Source of the DNA: Circinella minor | Lineage: Eukaryota; Mucoromycota; Mucoromycetes; Mucorales; Lichtheimiaceae | DNA: 64,000 nucleotides | NCBI GenBank assembly: GCA_016758965.1 | Contig: JAEPRB010000011.1 | Span: 62,001-126,000, forward strand | Reading direction: 5' to 3' | Shown: in pieces, positions 23,191 to 39,493 of the stretch | Layout: each line of letters starts with the position of its first letter | Numbering within the stretch: the stretch's first letter is position 1 | Made by a program: the position numbers and the translations under genes | The notes under the pieces: generated by a model | What the model was told of the DNA's origin: nothing | The model's input: only the letters and a program-made list of their open reading frames with translations | Databases searched by the model: none

Positions 23191-23908
23191 ATGACAGAAC
23201 AAAAAGCAACGTCACCTACATTATCTACTTCAGAAACTATTTCTTCTGGATTAAGAAGTCATAAATTAACGGGTACTCCTTTGAATCCAGATGAAGCAAC
23301 TAAAATGCTTAATGAAGAACATATTACAAGACTCACTGAAGATGCTGTACGTAAATTAACTCTTTATACTCGTAATGAACTTGAAGGTAAAGAAGAAAAA
23401 AAAAAAAGAACAGATAAATTATATAATATATTTTATAATAACCATATTAATCATAATAATTATTTCTTTTTTAGCAACAACTGAAGATTGTCAATTATTA
23501 GAAAAAATGAATAAATCAACAAAAGAAAAATATTCAGATATGTCTCAAATGGGTCAACGATTAATGAAAGAAATGTCTCGATTACAAAATACTTGTAAAT
23601 ATTTTATATATAATTTATTTATTGAGAAATATATACATATATATACATATATATCTTATTTATATATCTTATTTATATATATTCATATATCTTTAGATGC
23701 GGATTTTAGTACATTTATGACTCAAATTGATGATATTGATCAACAAACAATTGAAATTGAAAAAGTAGCAAGAGCTTTAGATGATTATTCTTATTATTTA
23801 GGTAAGTTTTGGAAGGGTGAGGGAAATGATGGCTTTTAAAGTATTTTTTTTTGTTAATATATATATATATATATAGAGGATAAATTGATGAAAGCAAAAT
23901 CTTCTTAA
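23191..23908 (+). CDS. BLOC1S2: BLOC-1 subunit 2-like protein
   Basis: Subunit of BLOC-1, the coiled-coil complex acting in endosome and lysosome-related organelle traffic. Four exons (23191-23386, 23475-23594, 23697-23801, 23877-23908), all phase 1, encode 150 residues, close to human BLOC1S2 (142). After a Ser/Thr-rich N-terminus, the predicted coiled coil runs through 'LTLYTRNELEATTEDCQLLE', 'MNKSTKEKYSDM' and 'QIDDIDQQTIEIEKVARALD'. This order and the TSED/TTED-LLE-MNK spacing match animal BLOC1S2. The call is family-level; other BLOC-1/BORC subunits share similar helices. Confidence 0.85.
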
Positions 23909-24459
23909 TTTTATGAGAGAGGGAGAATCTATTGAATCCTCTGAAAGAATAAGTAATAAGTGTTTGTTCATTACACTTCATTATCTAATAGAAAATGATA
24001 CCCCCCTCCTACACCTTTTTCTCCACTTTTCTATAAAAAAATATTAACATTCATCATATATAATTTATCAAGAGAAAAGGAATTATATATATACTTGTAC
24101 AAATAATTTACTCAATAAAATAACCATATTAAAGTCACTTAATATCTCAAGAAAACATTATTATTTAAAATAGTGACTTAGTTCATGATTGAATATGATA
24201 TCTTTCTATATTTAAAAAAAAAGATTTAAGCGAAGACCATAATAATTAATTGACTCATGGTAACACTAAAAAGAAATAATATATATGCAGACGACAACTT
24301 TCCCAATGAGTCACGTTGAGAATTAATTACTACTGAGAGATTTTTTTTTTTTTTGTTTCAAAAAAAAAAAAAAAGACCGCATTATAAAAAAAAAGTTGCC
24401 AGGGGGATCCGTGGTAAAAAAAAGGACTTTCTCTCTTTCCTTTTTATTATTATTATAAT
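23909..24459. other. Intergenic region before acetylornithine aminotransferase
   Basis: About 550 bp, AT-rich, with T- and A-runs near 24345-24375. It holds the promoter of the aminotransferase gene; the repeated TGACTC/TGAGTC-type motif (24251-24256 and 24307-24312) would fit a general amino-acid control (Gcn4-type) site, as is common for arginine genes. That role is inference. Confidence 0.35.
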
Positions 24460-26088
24460 ATGCACTTGACAACACGATTAGCACGCCATTGTGCACAAAA
24501 AGCGAAACCTACTTTTCTTAATGTAAATAATTATTTTTTTTTCTTTTTTCTACATGATTCCGAGATCTTTTTTAATTCATTCATTTTCTTTTTTGACTTT
24601 TTTTACGATTTTTATATATAGGTTCGTTTTGCAAGTTCATTACCAAAACCTGTCCGTGAGGTAAATATTAAGAATATATAATGAATGGAAGGGAAAGGGG
24701 GAAGAAAGAAAGGGAGGGGGGGGGAGGGCAAAAAGACTTTTTTTTTTTTTTTTTTTTTTTTACTTTCTCAATGACATGCCAAAATAATAATAATCTCAAT
24801 AATATATATATATATATATTAGATCACACATTCTGATGACAAAGTACCTCAAGATATCTTAAATACGGTGGAACGTGTCAACAAGTATACAATGACTACT
24901 TATGGTCGACCCAACATTATTATTTCTCGAGGAAAAGGCTGTTATTTATATGATACCAATGATCGTGCCTATCTTGATTTCACTGCTGGTATTGCCGTTT
25001 GTGCTCTTGGTCATTCTGATCCTGAAGTCGCTAAAGTACTCTATGATCAAGCCAATACTTTAGTTCATACAAGTAATCTTTATTATAATGATAAAGCAGG
25101 TGAACTCGCTGAAAGAATCGTTACTACGACACAACAAAATGGTGGATCATGGGCCAGTCGTATCTTTTTAGCTAATTCGGGTACTGAAGCCAATGAAGGT
25201 GCATTGAAATTCGCTCGTAAATGGGGTAAAAATATTACTAGTTCCGAAAATACGACTAAAACCAAGATTGTTTCCTTTGTCAATGGTTTCCATGGTCGTT
25301 CCATGGGTGCTTTATCAGCTACTTATAATCCTAAATACCAATTACCTTTCGCTCCCCTTATCCCTGGATTCTCTTCTCTTCCTTACAATGATGTTGAACA
25401 AGCTTTAAAGAATATTAATGATGATACATGTGGTGTTATTGTCGAACCATTCCAAGGTGAAGGAGGTGTTCATCCTGCCACAACTGAATTTTTGGAAGCT
25501 TTACGTAAACGTTGTAATGAAACAGGTGCTCTTTTAATCTTTGATGAAATTCAATGTGGATTAGGTCGTACCGGTAAACTTTGGGGTCATGAACATCACA
25601 GTGATATTTGTAAACCTGATATTCTTACGATGGCTAAACCATTGGCCAATGGTGTCCCTATTGGTGCTGTCTTGACAACTGAAAAAGTATCTGAAATGAT
25701 TAAACCAGGTGATCATGGTACTACTTTTGGTGGTAACCCCTTGGCTGCAAGTGTTGCATTAAATGTATTTGGTCGTTTAAGTGCACCTGATTTCCTTCAA
25801 TCGGTTACTGAAAAAGGTCATACATTAAAAAATGATTTAAACGCTTTGAAAGAAGCTTATCCTGATGTTATCAAGGAAGTACGTGGTGAAGGTTTATTAT
25901 TGGGTATTGAATTAGTCAAAGATCCTTCTCCTATTGTCAAAATGGCTCGTGAACGTGGTTTACTTGTAGTTACTGCTGGTAGTAACACTGTTCGTGTTGT
26001 TCCTCCACTTGTTTTAACACAAGAAGAAGCTCGTGAGGGTATTGCTCGATTGGCTGGTGCTATTGAAGAATTCAAAAACACTTTGTAA
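24460..26088 (+). CDS. ARG8: Acetylornithine aminotransferase, mitochondrial
   Basis: Pyridoxal-phosphate enzyme that makes N-acetylornithine from N-acetylglutamate semialdehyde in the mitochondrial arginine pathway. Exons 24460-24522, 24622-24660 and 24823-26088 (all phase 0) encode 455 residues. The first ~30 residues are basic, Ser/Thr-rich and lack acidic residues, fitting a mitochondrial presequence, and are split over two small exons. Class-III aminotransferase signs: 'NSGTEANEGALKFARK', 'NGFHGRSMGAL', 'EPFQGEGGV', 'FDEIQCGLGRTG', and the cofactor lysine in 'TMAKPLANGVPIGA' (Lys306). Intron 2 contains a dense G-run. Ornithine aminotransferases are related, but length, presequence and motifs favour ARG8. 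Confidence 0.95.
24691..24729 (+). other. G-rich tract in ARG8 intron 2 (possible G-quadruplex)
   Basis: The intron carries several G-runs including GGGAGGGGGGGGGAGGG, which fits the pattern of four runs of three or more G with short loops. It is exceptional in this AT-rich sequence and lies just before the poly-T tract of the acceptor. Folding is not shown. Confidence 0.5.
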
Positions 26089-27526
26089 ATTTTTTATTTT
26101 TTATTCTATTTTTGAATTCATTTAATTAATAAATAATAATATTAGAAGCATGTATAATAAACAACACACGCACATACATACACATATATATAATACAATA
26201 TAAAATTTCATTGGAATTTACATTTACAAAAATAAAAAGTCGGCATGAATTTGTGTGAAAAGAAAGTAAAGGGGAGTTGTTTCTTTGGTGTAACAATGGA
26301 ACATGCATTGTCTTTTTCTTTTTTTCTTTTTTATCATTGATGATGATTTGATTCAAACTCAAATACTATTATGTGTCGTATATTATTCAAAGTACTGTAC
26401 ACAACAAGACTTGACATAACATTTTATTAAACTAACGATGTAAGGTAGAGAGAGTGGAAACCCTTTTTTATCATTCTCACTTTTCTAAATTTTCTATTTA
26501 TATGAAGAGATTCTAGCCACTAGATAGTAAAAAAAAAAAAGGATCAGAAACATTGGGTCATATTAGGGTGAGTCATAATATTTCAATTCAATATTTTTTG
26601 AAAGCTTTGAATAAATTGATAAACAATAAAACAAGAAAGCTTTTACAATAAGATAGTCAACAGACCCCTCCTCACACATTTACATACAAAAGAAAGCAAT
26701 TTATAAATGGTACTCAAGAACTCCAATCACAACTCATAGATAGGTTACAAATAAATTGATCTTTTAAAAGAACAATTGAGAGAAGAGAGGGAAAATGAAT
26801 AGAAAGTCAAATTGTAAGTATATGCATTTTTTCAAGTTCTAGTGCCAAACACAATTTTTTTAAACAATAAGGTCAAAAACATTCAATGACATTCCTTATT
26901 AAAGTCATCATAAAACTATCCCAAAAAGATAATACGTACGTACATAACTTTGTAATTGATCTCAAACATGTGAAACAAAGTATAATATACCTGATACGAT
27001 TTCTTTTTTTTTTTTTTTTTTTTATAAAAAAATATGTGTGTGATATAAAAAAGTTAAACTTTTATGATGAGTTGAAAACTTTTTAGATGACTGTGAAATA
27101 AGAATCAATAAAGTCTATGTATATAATAATTTGTTGATTGAAACCATCCTTCCTCTCTCCTCATTTATTATATTCGTGACTCATTTTATTTTTCTAGATC
27201 TTCAATCGATAATTGTATAAAGAATAAAAGGAAAAGATAAAACGTTCTATATATATAAATAATTGTATGTTGTCTTTTGACTTGGTAATTTTCAAAATCA
27301 TTAGAAAAATAGTATAATTTATAACTTCAACTTTTTATTACAAGTAAATTTTGTTGATGCAAATTCTAGTAGCTTTTTCTTTTGCTTGAAGATTAAAAAA
27401 AAAAAAACTCAGCTTTTTTTTTTTTTTTTTTAAAGCTGTCAAAAAATAAATAAAAGGGCTATAAACTAAAAAACTCCTGGTTTGAAAAATAAAATAAAAT
27501 AAACTTTTTCTTTTAAATAAATAATA
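26089..27526. other. Intergenic region before leucyl-tRNA synthetase
   Basis: 1.4 kb of AT-rich DNA between two plus-strand genes, with poly-T at about 27006-27023 and an A/T-run pair near 27390-27432 that could form a hairpin. No coding region, tRNA or element recognised. Confidence 0.45.
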
Positions 27527-31757
<4,231 letters not shown>

Positions 31758-32712
31758 AAACAGGGACGCTGGTCGTTAATTGATATAAATATATACATTT
31801 ATATAGAAAAAAAAAAAGAAAAAACGGATTCATTATCGACACCAAAAAAAAAAAAGAAGCTTTTATTACTTCTATATTATTATATTTTTATCATACGTAA
31901 TGGAGAAAGGGAAATATAAATAGACCAAAACAATTTATTATTATATATATCTATATCAAAACAGCTGTCCATGTTTCGAAGTAACTACAGACAATAATAT
32001 GTATGTATAACTTTCATAATTCTTTTTTTGTGCGTTAGTATCGGTTGGATAGATTTGTAATTCCAAGTACATATTGTTATCCTCATATACGAATAATAAT
32101 AATAGTATTTGTAAACGATATAATTCAAACATTTTTAAAAGGAGCTATTATATTATTACGGTTTGTAAAATAGTAAAATTCACATCAGTTCACCCTCTAA
32201 GACCACTTTATTAAATGACAAATGTTTATTCATGTCTACAATTCAAGGATATAGTTATGAGATGTTATTAAAAATGCCTTTTATTTTTTGGATATGTATA
32301 ATTCACGAGAATATTATTGTAGCTATTTGGAGTTGATGGTATAGAGTCCATTTATCACAAAAAAAAAAAAAAGGATTGATTCTGAAAAACATTTTATCTT
32401 AAAATTCAAAACGTCATTGCTGCTACTAATAATATATAAGAAATGATAGAAACCTTTTACTCTTTTTACATACTTAAACACCTCTTTCTATTTAAACTTT
32501 TACATCTTTTTTCTTTTTCTTTTGACTGATACGAAATTTGACTCCTCTCTTTCGTCTTTTTTAATCTTTTTTTTTTTTTTATGCAAAAAGAACAATAATA
32601 AAACAATAACGCTTTTTTAATCGTTACTCCGTTCCTAGACTATATTCTATTCCCAGTCTAATTTTTATTATTTGTTCTTTGCTTTTTTTGCCACTTTAAC
32701 AAAATTTCAATT
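31758..32712. other. Intergenic region before UBAC2-like gene
   Basis: About 950 bp of AT-rich DNA with 3' flank of LeuRS and a pyrimidine-rich stretch (about 32470-32690) before the next start. No gene recognised. Confidence 0.45.
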
Positions 32713-34269
32713 ATGCAAACAGCCGGGCCTTCAGGTAATAAGGACGGGACGAAAAAAAAAAGAGGAAACAAGTAAAAACAATCTTATAACCTATTCTTTT
32801 TTTTTTCTTTTAAATGTTGAACAATATCAATACAATAACATAAAAAAAAAAGGTTTTTATAATGTACCTACAACAAAGTTTCTTATTTTATTTGTTGGTA
32901 CATGTTCTGTCCTTGCTTCCATACTCGATTTAAAACCTATTTTCCATCTACAACTAAGTCCTCATGTCACCATTCACCACCAGGTAATAAAGAATATTAT
33001 CTATTTTGTTATGAAAAGAAAAGTTTTCTTATATATATTTTATTAAAAAAAAAACGTAGTTTTGGCGGTTTATTACATCCCATTGTGCATTTACAAATTC
33101 GGGAGAATTATTTTTTGGTCTATTAATAATCTATGCAATGCGTGTGATTGAACGACAATATGGTAGTGCTAAATATGCAGTAAGTATTGTAATTTTCTTC
33201 TTAACTTTTTTTTTGGGGGGGGGGTAACTATGACGAAATTATGAATTAAATAAGAAAATATATAGGCCTTTGTATTTATCACATTAGGAATATCAACGTT
33301 CCTTGAATTAGGTGCTTTAGTATCTGGAGCAAGACTTGGATTTCGAAGGATACCAGGTGGACCGTAAGTAATATATATATATATATTATAACATTAAAGA
33401 GGATTACTAAATTACACGTTTACTCTTTATTAGTTATGCATTAATCTTTTCCATGTTATATCAATACCATCGCATAATTCCTGCCACGTATCGATTTAGA
33501 ATTTTCGGAGCTACATTAAATGATAAAATGTTTCTTTATGCACCAGCATTACAGGTATAAACAAGTTTTAAATGATAAGTTGGGGGCAAGCAAAAATATA
33601 ACTAAACAATTAATTTAACTTATTATTAGATATTGATTTCACAATCATTTGCAACTATTGTACCATGTATTTGTGGATTAATGGCAGGTGCATTATATAG
33701 ATCAGATGTGGGTAATATAAAGAAATGGCGATTTCCAAAACATGTTCAAAGAGTCGCTTTAAGAATGTCTGATGCTTCACTTGCATCCAGTCCAACACCG
33801 CGTTCTTCAACAACAATGCCAACAACAGCTCGATCATCAGAAATATTAACTACTGCAGCTAATTTAAGGAATCGACGATCCAATGCTAATAATACGACTC
33901 GAGCACGAACGACAAATACAGCAGATGTTAGAGTAAGGATAATGTGAATTGAAGAAGAGGTTTACAGGTTTACATTTCTTTATTTTTTTTCTCTTTTAAC
34001 TAAAATAATGATTTTCTATTGGATTTTAGGAGTACATTGATACATTAACAGGTCGGGGAACATCAGCAGAAGTTCAACCTCCAGCTGAAGGAGATGTACG
34101 ATTATTGATGAGTATGTTTCCAGATCATCCACGAGAAAATATTATGCGAGCCTTTGCATCAGGTCACAATAATATGAATCGAGCAGTAGAAATTATGCTT
34201 AGTACACCTGCACCTACTCACAGTAACAATGAAGAAGGAGGAAGAGCAAGTAGTAGTAGCAGATCATAA
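32713..34269 (+). CDS. UBAC2/Dsc2-like rhomboid-fold ER membrane protein
   Basis: Seven exons (32713-32734, 32853-32983, 33060-33179, 33266-33363, 33434-33554, 33630-33932, 34030-34269) encode 344 residues. The first exon is only 22 nt. The N-terminal part has several hydrophobic helices. 'GFYNVPTTKFLILFVG', 'LFFGLLIIYAMRVIERQYGS' and 'CGLMAGALYRSD' follow the pattern of UBAC2 and fungal Dsc2, inactive rhomboid-like proteins of ER ubiquitin-ligase complexes (gp78/UBAC2 in animals; Dsc complex for SREBP activation and Golgi/endosomal quality control in fungi). After a Ser/Thr/Asn/Arg-rich linker, the C-terminus (about 288-322, 'LLMSMFPDHPRENIMRAF') resembles a CUE ubiquitin-binding domain, with the MFP motif. 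No catalytic rhomboid Ser/His pair was noticed. The 3' end is 100 bp from that of the converging monooxygenase gene. Confidence 0.85.
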
Positions 34270-34369
34270 TAATAATAATTATAAAAATCATATATACTAC
34301 ATGTTAAATATGTTGTTGTTGTTCGGTTCATTATGAGTGTTTTGTAAAATATGGGTAAAGATTTATTAT

Positions 34370-36769
34370 TTATTCTTTGTAAATATTGAAATCATCAAAA
34401 TTTTTGAATTTACGTAATTTGACAATAAATCGTGTTACTGTACTTGACCAATTGGAAGTGACATCTCCATCCGTATTCAAATACCATGAATTACATCCTG
34501 TTTTTTTTTTTTTTATATAAAAAGAGAGAGCATTAATGTATATATACATGGTTTCTTAATAATCATATGTTTCAATATACATACCTCCTTTCTTCCAAAC
34601 TGTATTTTCAAGATCAGCATGAAGTTCTGCAACAAATTTATCTTGTGCTTTTTTTGTTGGATCAAACGCAACAAGATTTTTTTTCATCATCAATTTTATT
34701 CCTTGTACAATATAATTTACTTGTGTTTCAGTCATGGACAAAACACTGTTGTGACCTAAAATACTAGAAGGTCCAAGAATAATAAACAGATTTGGAAATC
34801 CATTGATACAAGTAGTCTTGTACATTTCAGGGAATGAATTATGCCACATATCATTTAATGATTGTGTATGTTTACCCTGAACTATATAAACATTTTTTTT
34901 TCCAAAAGATAATAAAAAAGTTAGTAAAAAAGAAAAGTGGACCTTGCTAATGCTGATTCTTTTTCATATATAAAAAATATACTGCATATGTAGATTTGTA
35001 AACCGTATAAAAAAGCATAATAATAATAATAATAATAATATACCTGTAAGATTACCAAGGAAACCTTGAACATTATAACCAGTGGCCAAAACCAAAATAT
35101 CAAATTCTTCCTTATTTCCATCCTCTGTAGTAATAGAACGTCCGTTGACTTTTATGATTTTATTTTTCTCCACAACTACATTGTCACGACATAATGCTTC
35201 AATATAATCATCTGAAACAGCAATACGCTTACATCCTGGAACATAATTTGGAATCAATTTTTCAACAAGATCTGGTCGACCACATTTTAAAACACGATTT
35301 GTCATCTCTTTTGTCAATCTTTTTTTGAATGCTAATGCCAATATACTTTTAAAGTATCCAAAAATAACATATCTAAATTCGAGCTATATACAAAAACATT
35401 TTCAACAGCATATTAGTATTATGATAGAGAATATAATATATATATATCGTTGTCTATCTTCTCTTATCGTCTTTTTTTTTTTTTCTCTTTGTTTTAATTA
35501 AAAAAAAATCGTATACCTTTAAGTAAATCTTAAGACGATAAAGTTTCATTACAAATGGGAACCAACGGAACAAAAACTTGACAAAGGATGAATAAGCATA
35601 TTGACCACGAATTTGACACCAAATAGCAGAACGTTGATAATTATGCAATTTTGCTGCAACCTTGGATAATTCAGGAATGGCTTGTACTGCACTAGCTCCA
35701 GAACCAATAACAGCTACTCGTTTTCCAGTAAAATCAATAGTTGAATCCCACATAGCGGTATGTACAACTGTCCCTTCAAAGTTTTTGAAATGCTCTGGAA
35801 TTTTTGGGACACGAATAGAACCGATCGCTACAAATCTAAATATTTCATACTTTTTGTTATTACTTGATTATCTGGTTTTCTATTTCTTCTTCACTTTGTA
35901 CTACATATTCGCTTGTTTATGTAGATATAATAATAATAATAACGATGTGTGGTATTTTTTTTTAAAATATAAACACTTACGCTATATCGTAAAATACAGT
36001 TTGTAATTCTTGATCTGCTGGTGCTTGACGATCGCGGTAATCTAATTTCCATTTACGGTCCGTATCCAACCAAGTCGCTTTGACCACTTCACAATTCAAA
36101 GTAGCATTATTATGTAATTTATATTTATCTACAAGATCTTGGGTATATTGATAAATTTCTTCTCGAGGGCTATACAACCTTGACCAATCTAAAAAAGAAA
36201 AAATGAATTATAATAACGAATGTTTAAGATTCTACTATCTATTATTTTTTTATTTTTTTATTATAGGTAACTTACTGGGATTCAAGTCGGTACTTAATGA
36301 ATATAAATGGGATGGAATATCACAACCACAACCTGGATAGCTATTTATTTAAACCCATGTACACGTATATTTTTAATTCTTTGTTATTTATAAAGAAAAT
36401 ATCATTGATTGATGAACTCTGCTTTCTTTTTTTTTTTTGTTCTTTCTTCTTACTTACGTATTCAAATGCCAAGTTCCACCAAAATCTTTGGATCCTTCAA
36501 AAATATGAGGTTCAATACCAAGTTCTTTTTGAATTCGAATAGCAGAATAAATACCGCTAAAACTATAAATTGATGGTAATAATGGTTTTTTTTTTCAATG
36601 GTTATTAATCGTATTTAATATAGAGTCAACTCCCAATTTTTATTGAATGATAAAAGAAGAAGAAGCGTCTCATTATTGAAAATAATGTATTAAAGAAAAA
36701 GTATCTAGTTTTTTTTTTTTTTTACCCTCCACCAATAATAGCAATAGTAGGCTTACGATTATTCGACAT
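34370..36769 (-). CDS. Baeyer-Villiger-type FAD/NADPH monooxygenase
   Basis: Class B flavoprotein monooxygenase. Eight minus-strand exons (36769-36726, 36562-36458, 36340-36276, 36188-35981, 35835-35517, 35383-35044, 34881-34585, 34497-34370) encode 501 residues. The FAD-binding Rossmann motif 'GGGFSG' is at 13-18, followed by 'FGGTWHLNTYPGCGCD', typical of this class. The Baeyer-Villiger fingerprint FxGxxxHxxxW(P/D) is present exactly as 'FEGTVVHTAMWD' (160-171), and the NADPH Rossmann motif 'GSGASA' is at 185-190. The C-terminal domain carries 'VLATGYNVQGF'. The substrate (ketone, steroid, or other) is unknown. No biosynthetic cluster surrounds it, so general detoxification or catabolism is the simplest guess. 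Confidence 0.92.
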
Positions 36770-39493
36770 GAAGAAAAAAAGAGAAAGAAAAAAATATAAA
36801 GAACAAAGAGAAGATACTTTATGTGTGAAAATTTTCAAATAATCGTTTTCTTTTATATAAATCAAATCTAATTTTATGCTTACTACTAGAAAAGATGCAT
36901 GGGAAGTTAAAAAAAAAAAAGAGGAAAAATATATGTATGTTGTACAATGGTATTGTTTAAGTTCACCGCACTAAAGGTTTTATATTACACTACTAGTAGT
37001 TCATAATAGCTCGTGATGATGAATATTATGCTTTTCTGGTATTTTTATTAACCGCGTTTTAATTATTTTCCAATCATGTTTTATAACAGAGGAGTTTTTT
37101 GTTTTTAACCTTGTATAGATATTTATAAAATTAATCAAGTATAAAGAAAGAGACTGATACGGAGGATGATGTCAAAAAAAAGTTTCAAACAAAAAATGGA
37201 GATGGTATTGATATAAATAAATCAGACTTGAATGATGTTTGTTTAAATGGTTTTCAATATAAACAGGTTACTTATTCTTTTTAATGATATTTTGTTGACT
37301 TATTATTCTATGTATAAATGCTGACAATTAAAGACTATAATCTGTGTTCTTCTCAATACTTTTCATTTCCGCCCGCGTTCTTTTATTTAGCATACTATAT
37401 TATAGGTTAACAAATTCCTTTAAAAGTAAAACGGCAAGTGTTACCCCGCATAATTTTTCGGAATAGAAAATATATATATACTCACACACGAAAAATTATA
37501 ATACATAAACTGTATTATTCTTGTATAGTTTGAAATTTAAGTTTATTAAGATTATTCTTGTATAGTATACCATTATTCTAGCTTTTTGATATCATCATGT
37601 TAGCTTCTTTTTTTTTTTTTTTTTGCGGGTAATTAACAGTTTTTTTTTTGTCCGAGGTTAAAAAATAAAGAGATGAGGGTGTAATATATAATACGAGATT
37701 GGTGCCAATGCTTTTTTAGCAAAAACAATTATGGCTGCGTGAGACATTTTATAACTAAAGATGCATAATAAAAAAAAAACATATTCCCATCCTCCTAATA
37801 GCATTAGTCAACTTCTATGTTCATTTTTTTACCATTATATTCTTAGATCTTGTCTCTATAATGCTATTACCATTGTCGATGAGATTTTCTTTGATGTGTA
37901 ACTTTTTACACAAAGCTATTCTTATTAGTGAATAATTATTGCTGGTTTCACTGTATATTGTAATAAACAACTCTTTTAGTACATTAAACTTATTTTAAGT
38001 TTATTACGTACATACATGCACGTACCCTGTACTTTTAATTTCCTTTTTTTTTTTAAAAAAAAAACTTGTATGTAATCAGTTTTTTCCTGTATTTTGTAGG
38101 TAAGACTGGAAATATATATGCATATTTAGTTTACTACATGCATATATAATTAATAATGATGGAACGTTCTTTTTGGTATGCTTTTTATTTGGTAAATAAT
38201 AAGTAACAATACTTGATTTCCTTCATTCTCATTTCCCATCCACCCGAACCCGAAATTTTATATGATAGTCAATCACATCATTTTCATGAATATGCCTTCT
38301 TAGTCACGTATTTAAAATTAAAAATATGAATAATGGGTTTGGTTTAATGATCTGTTGTAAAAATCAAGATACAAGTCATGGACAAAACGAATAAATAAAA
38401 GATGGATAACGGTCATACACAAATAACGAAAAAAGAGAACGGGATAGGGAGTTAAGGCAAATCATGAATCAATCAAACAATGTTGCAGTACACTGATTGA
38501 CTTGAACTATTGAGACTTGGATACGTAACAACACATTATTTTACTGCTGTTTAAATACATATAAATATATACATAAATCTTATATTAAAAAAAATAGCAG
38601 ATGATAAAAATGGTAATTTGATTTTTGTATTTTAGATAAATACATTCCCTCAATTCCGATATAATATATTGTCATAAATACAAGTTTCAGTCATGTTGTT
38701 ATCTGTGTGTAAATGGTAATGTCTTTTAAAATTATGAGCACAATCTGCATAATGCATAATTATTTATATACTATAAGGATTGCGCTTTTAATTGTCCAAA
38801 TGTTCACACTTTTTCTCATGTCGATCAATAGGCATATATATAACTTTTTTGTTTTATCTTTTCCAACAGCCAAACTATGATAATTACCCATATACATGAT
38901 AAACATGTTATTGTATGACAATGCTTATCATAAGTGGTGGAAATTGATCCTTTTTAGTGTTGGTGCGCCACTATTTTCACGTTGCACTGTATATTCGTAC
39001 TACAAATTTTTGTGGAAAAGATATTTTGTGTCCTAGTTTTTCGTGCAACTTATATTTATAGTGCACTTTTTGTATAGTATTAAATTCAGAGTGATGGATA
39101 GGTTGGATTTGCTTGTATAATTTTTTACGCATTTGTGATTACGTGTGTTGGTGGTGGTAAACCCAATTTTTTTTTCAATATTGTCCGTTCTTCTAATCCC
39201 ATTAGCCTATGAATGACTTGTCAGATTTGTCCGATTTTGAGCCAATACGTAACTGATTATTACCATGGTGAGCAATGATTACATCATCTTCATACACATA
39301 TATATCCATATGCTTGAAAAAAACAAAAACAAACACGTTAACTTTTATTCAATGTAAGGTATTATATATCTCCTATTTATTTTTCTATATCAAGAACTCT
39401 ACTTTCCGGATGACTAGGTGAAGATGAATCCAGCTGTGGAATTTCGCCAACAGCAATCTGGATTTGTCGGGTAAGGAGAGTACCATCCCTCAC
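36770..39493. other. Gene-poor AT-rich region
   Basis: 2.7 kb with no plausible coding frame. It holds scattered (AT)n and poly-T runs. The region next to 36770 should contain the monooxygenase promoter. No RNA gene or transposon end was recognised. Confidence 0.45.

Noticed and set aside
34370..36769. Secondary-metabolite cluster around the Baeyer-Villiger monooxygenase
   Set aside because: Neighbours are a UBAC2-like ER protein and gene-poor DNA; no polyketide, terpene or peptide synthase is near.
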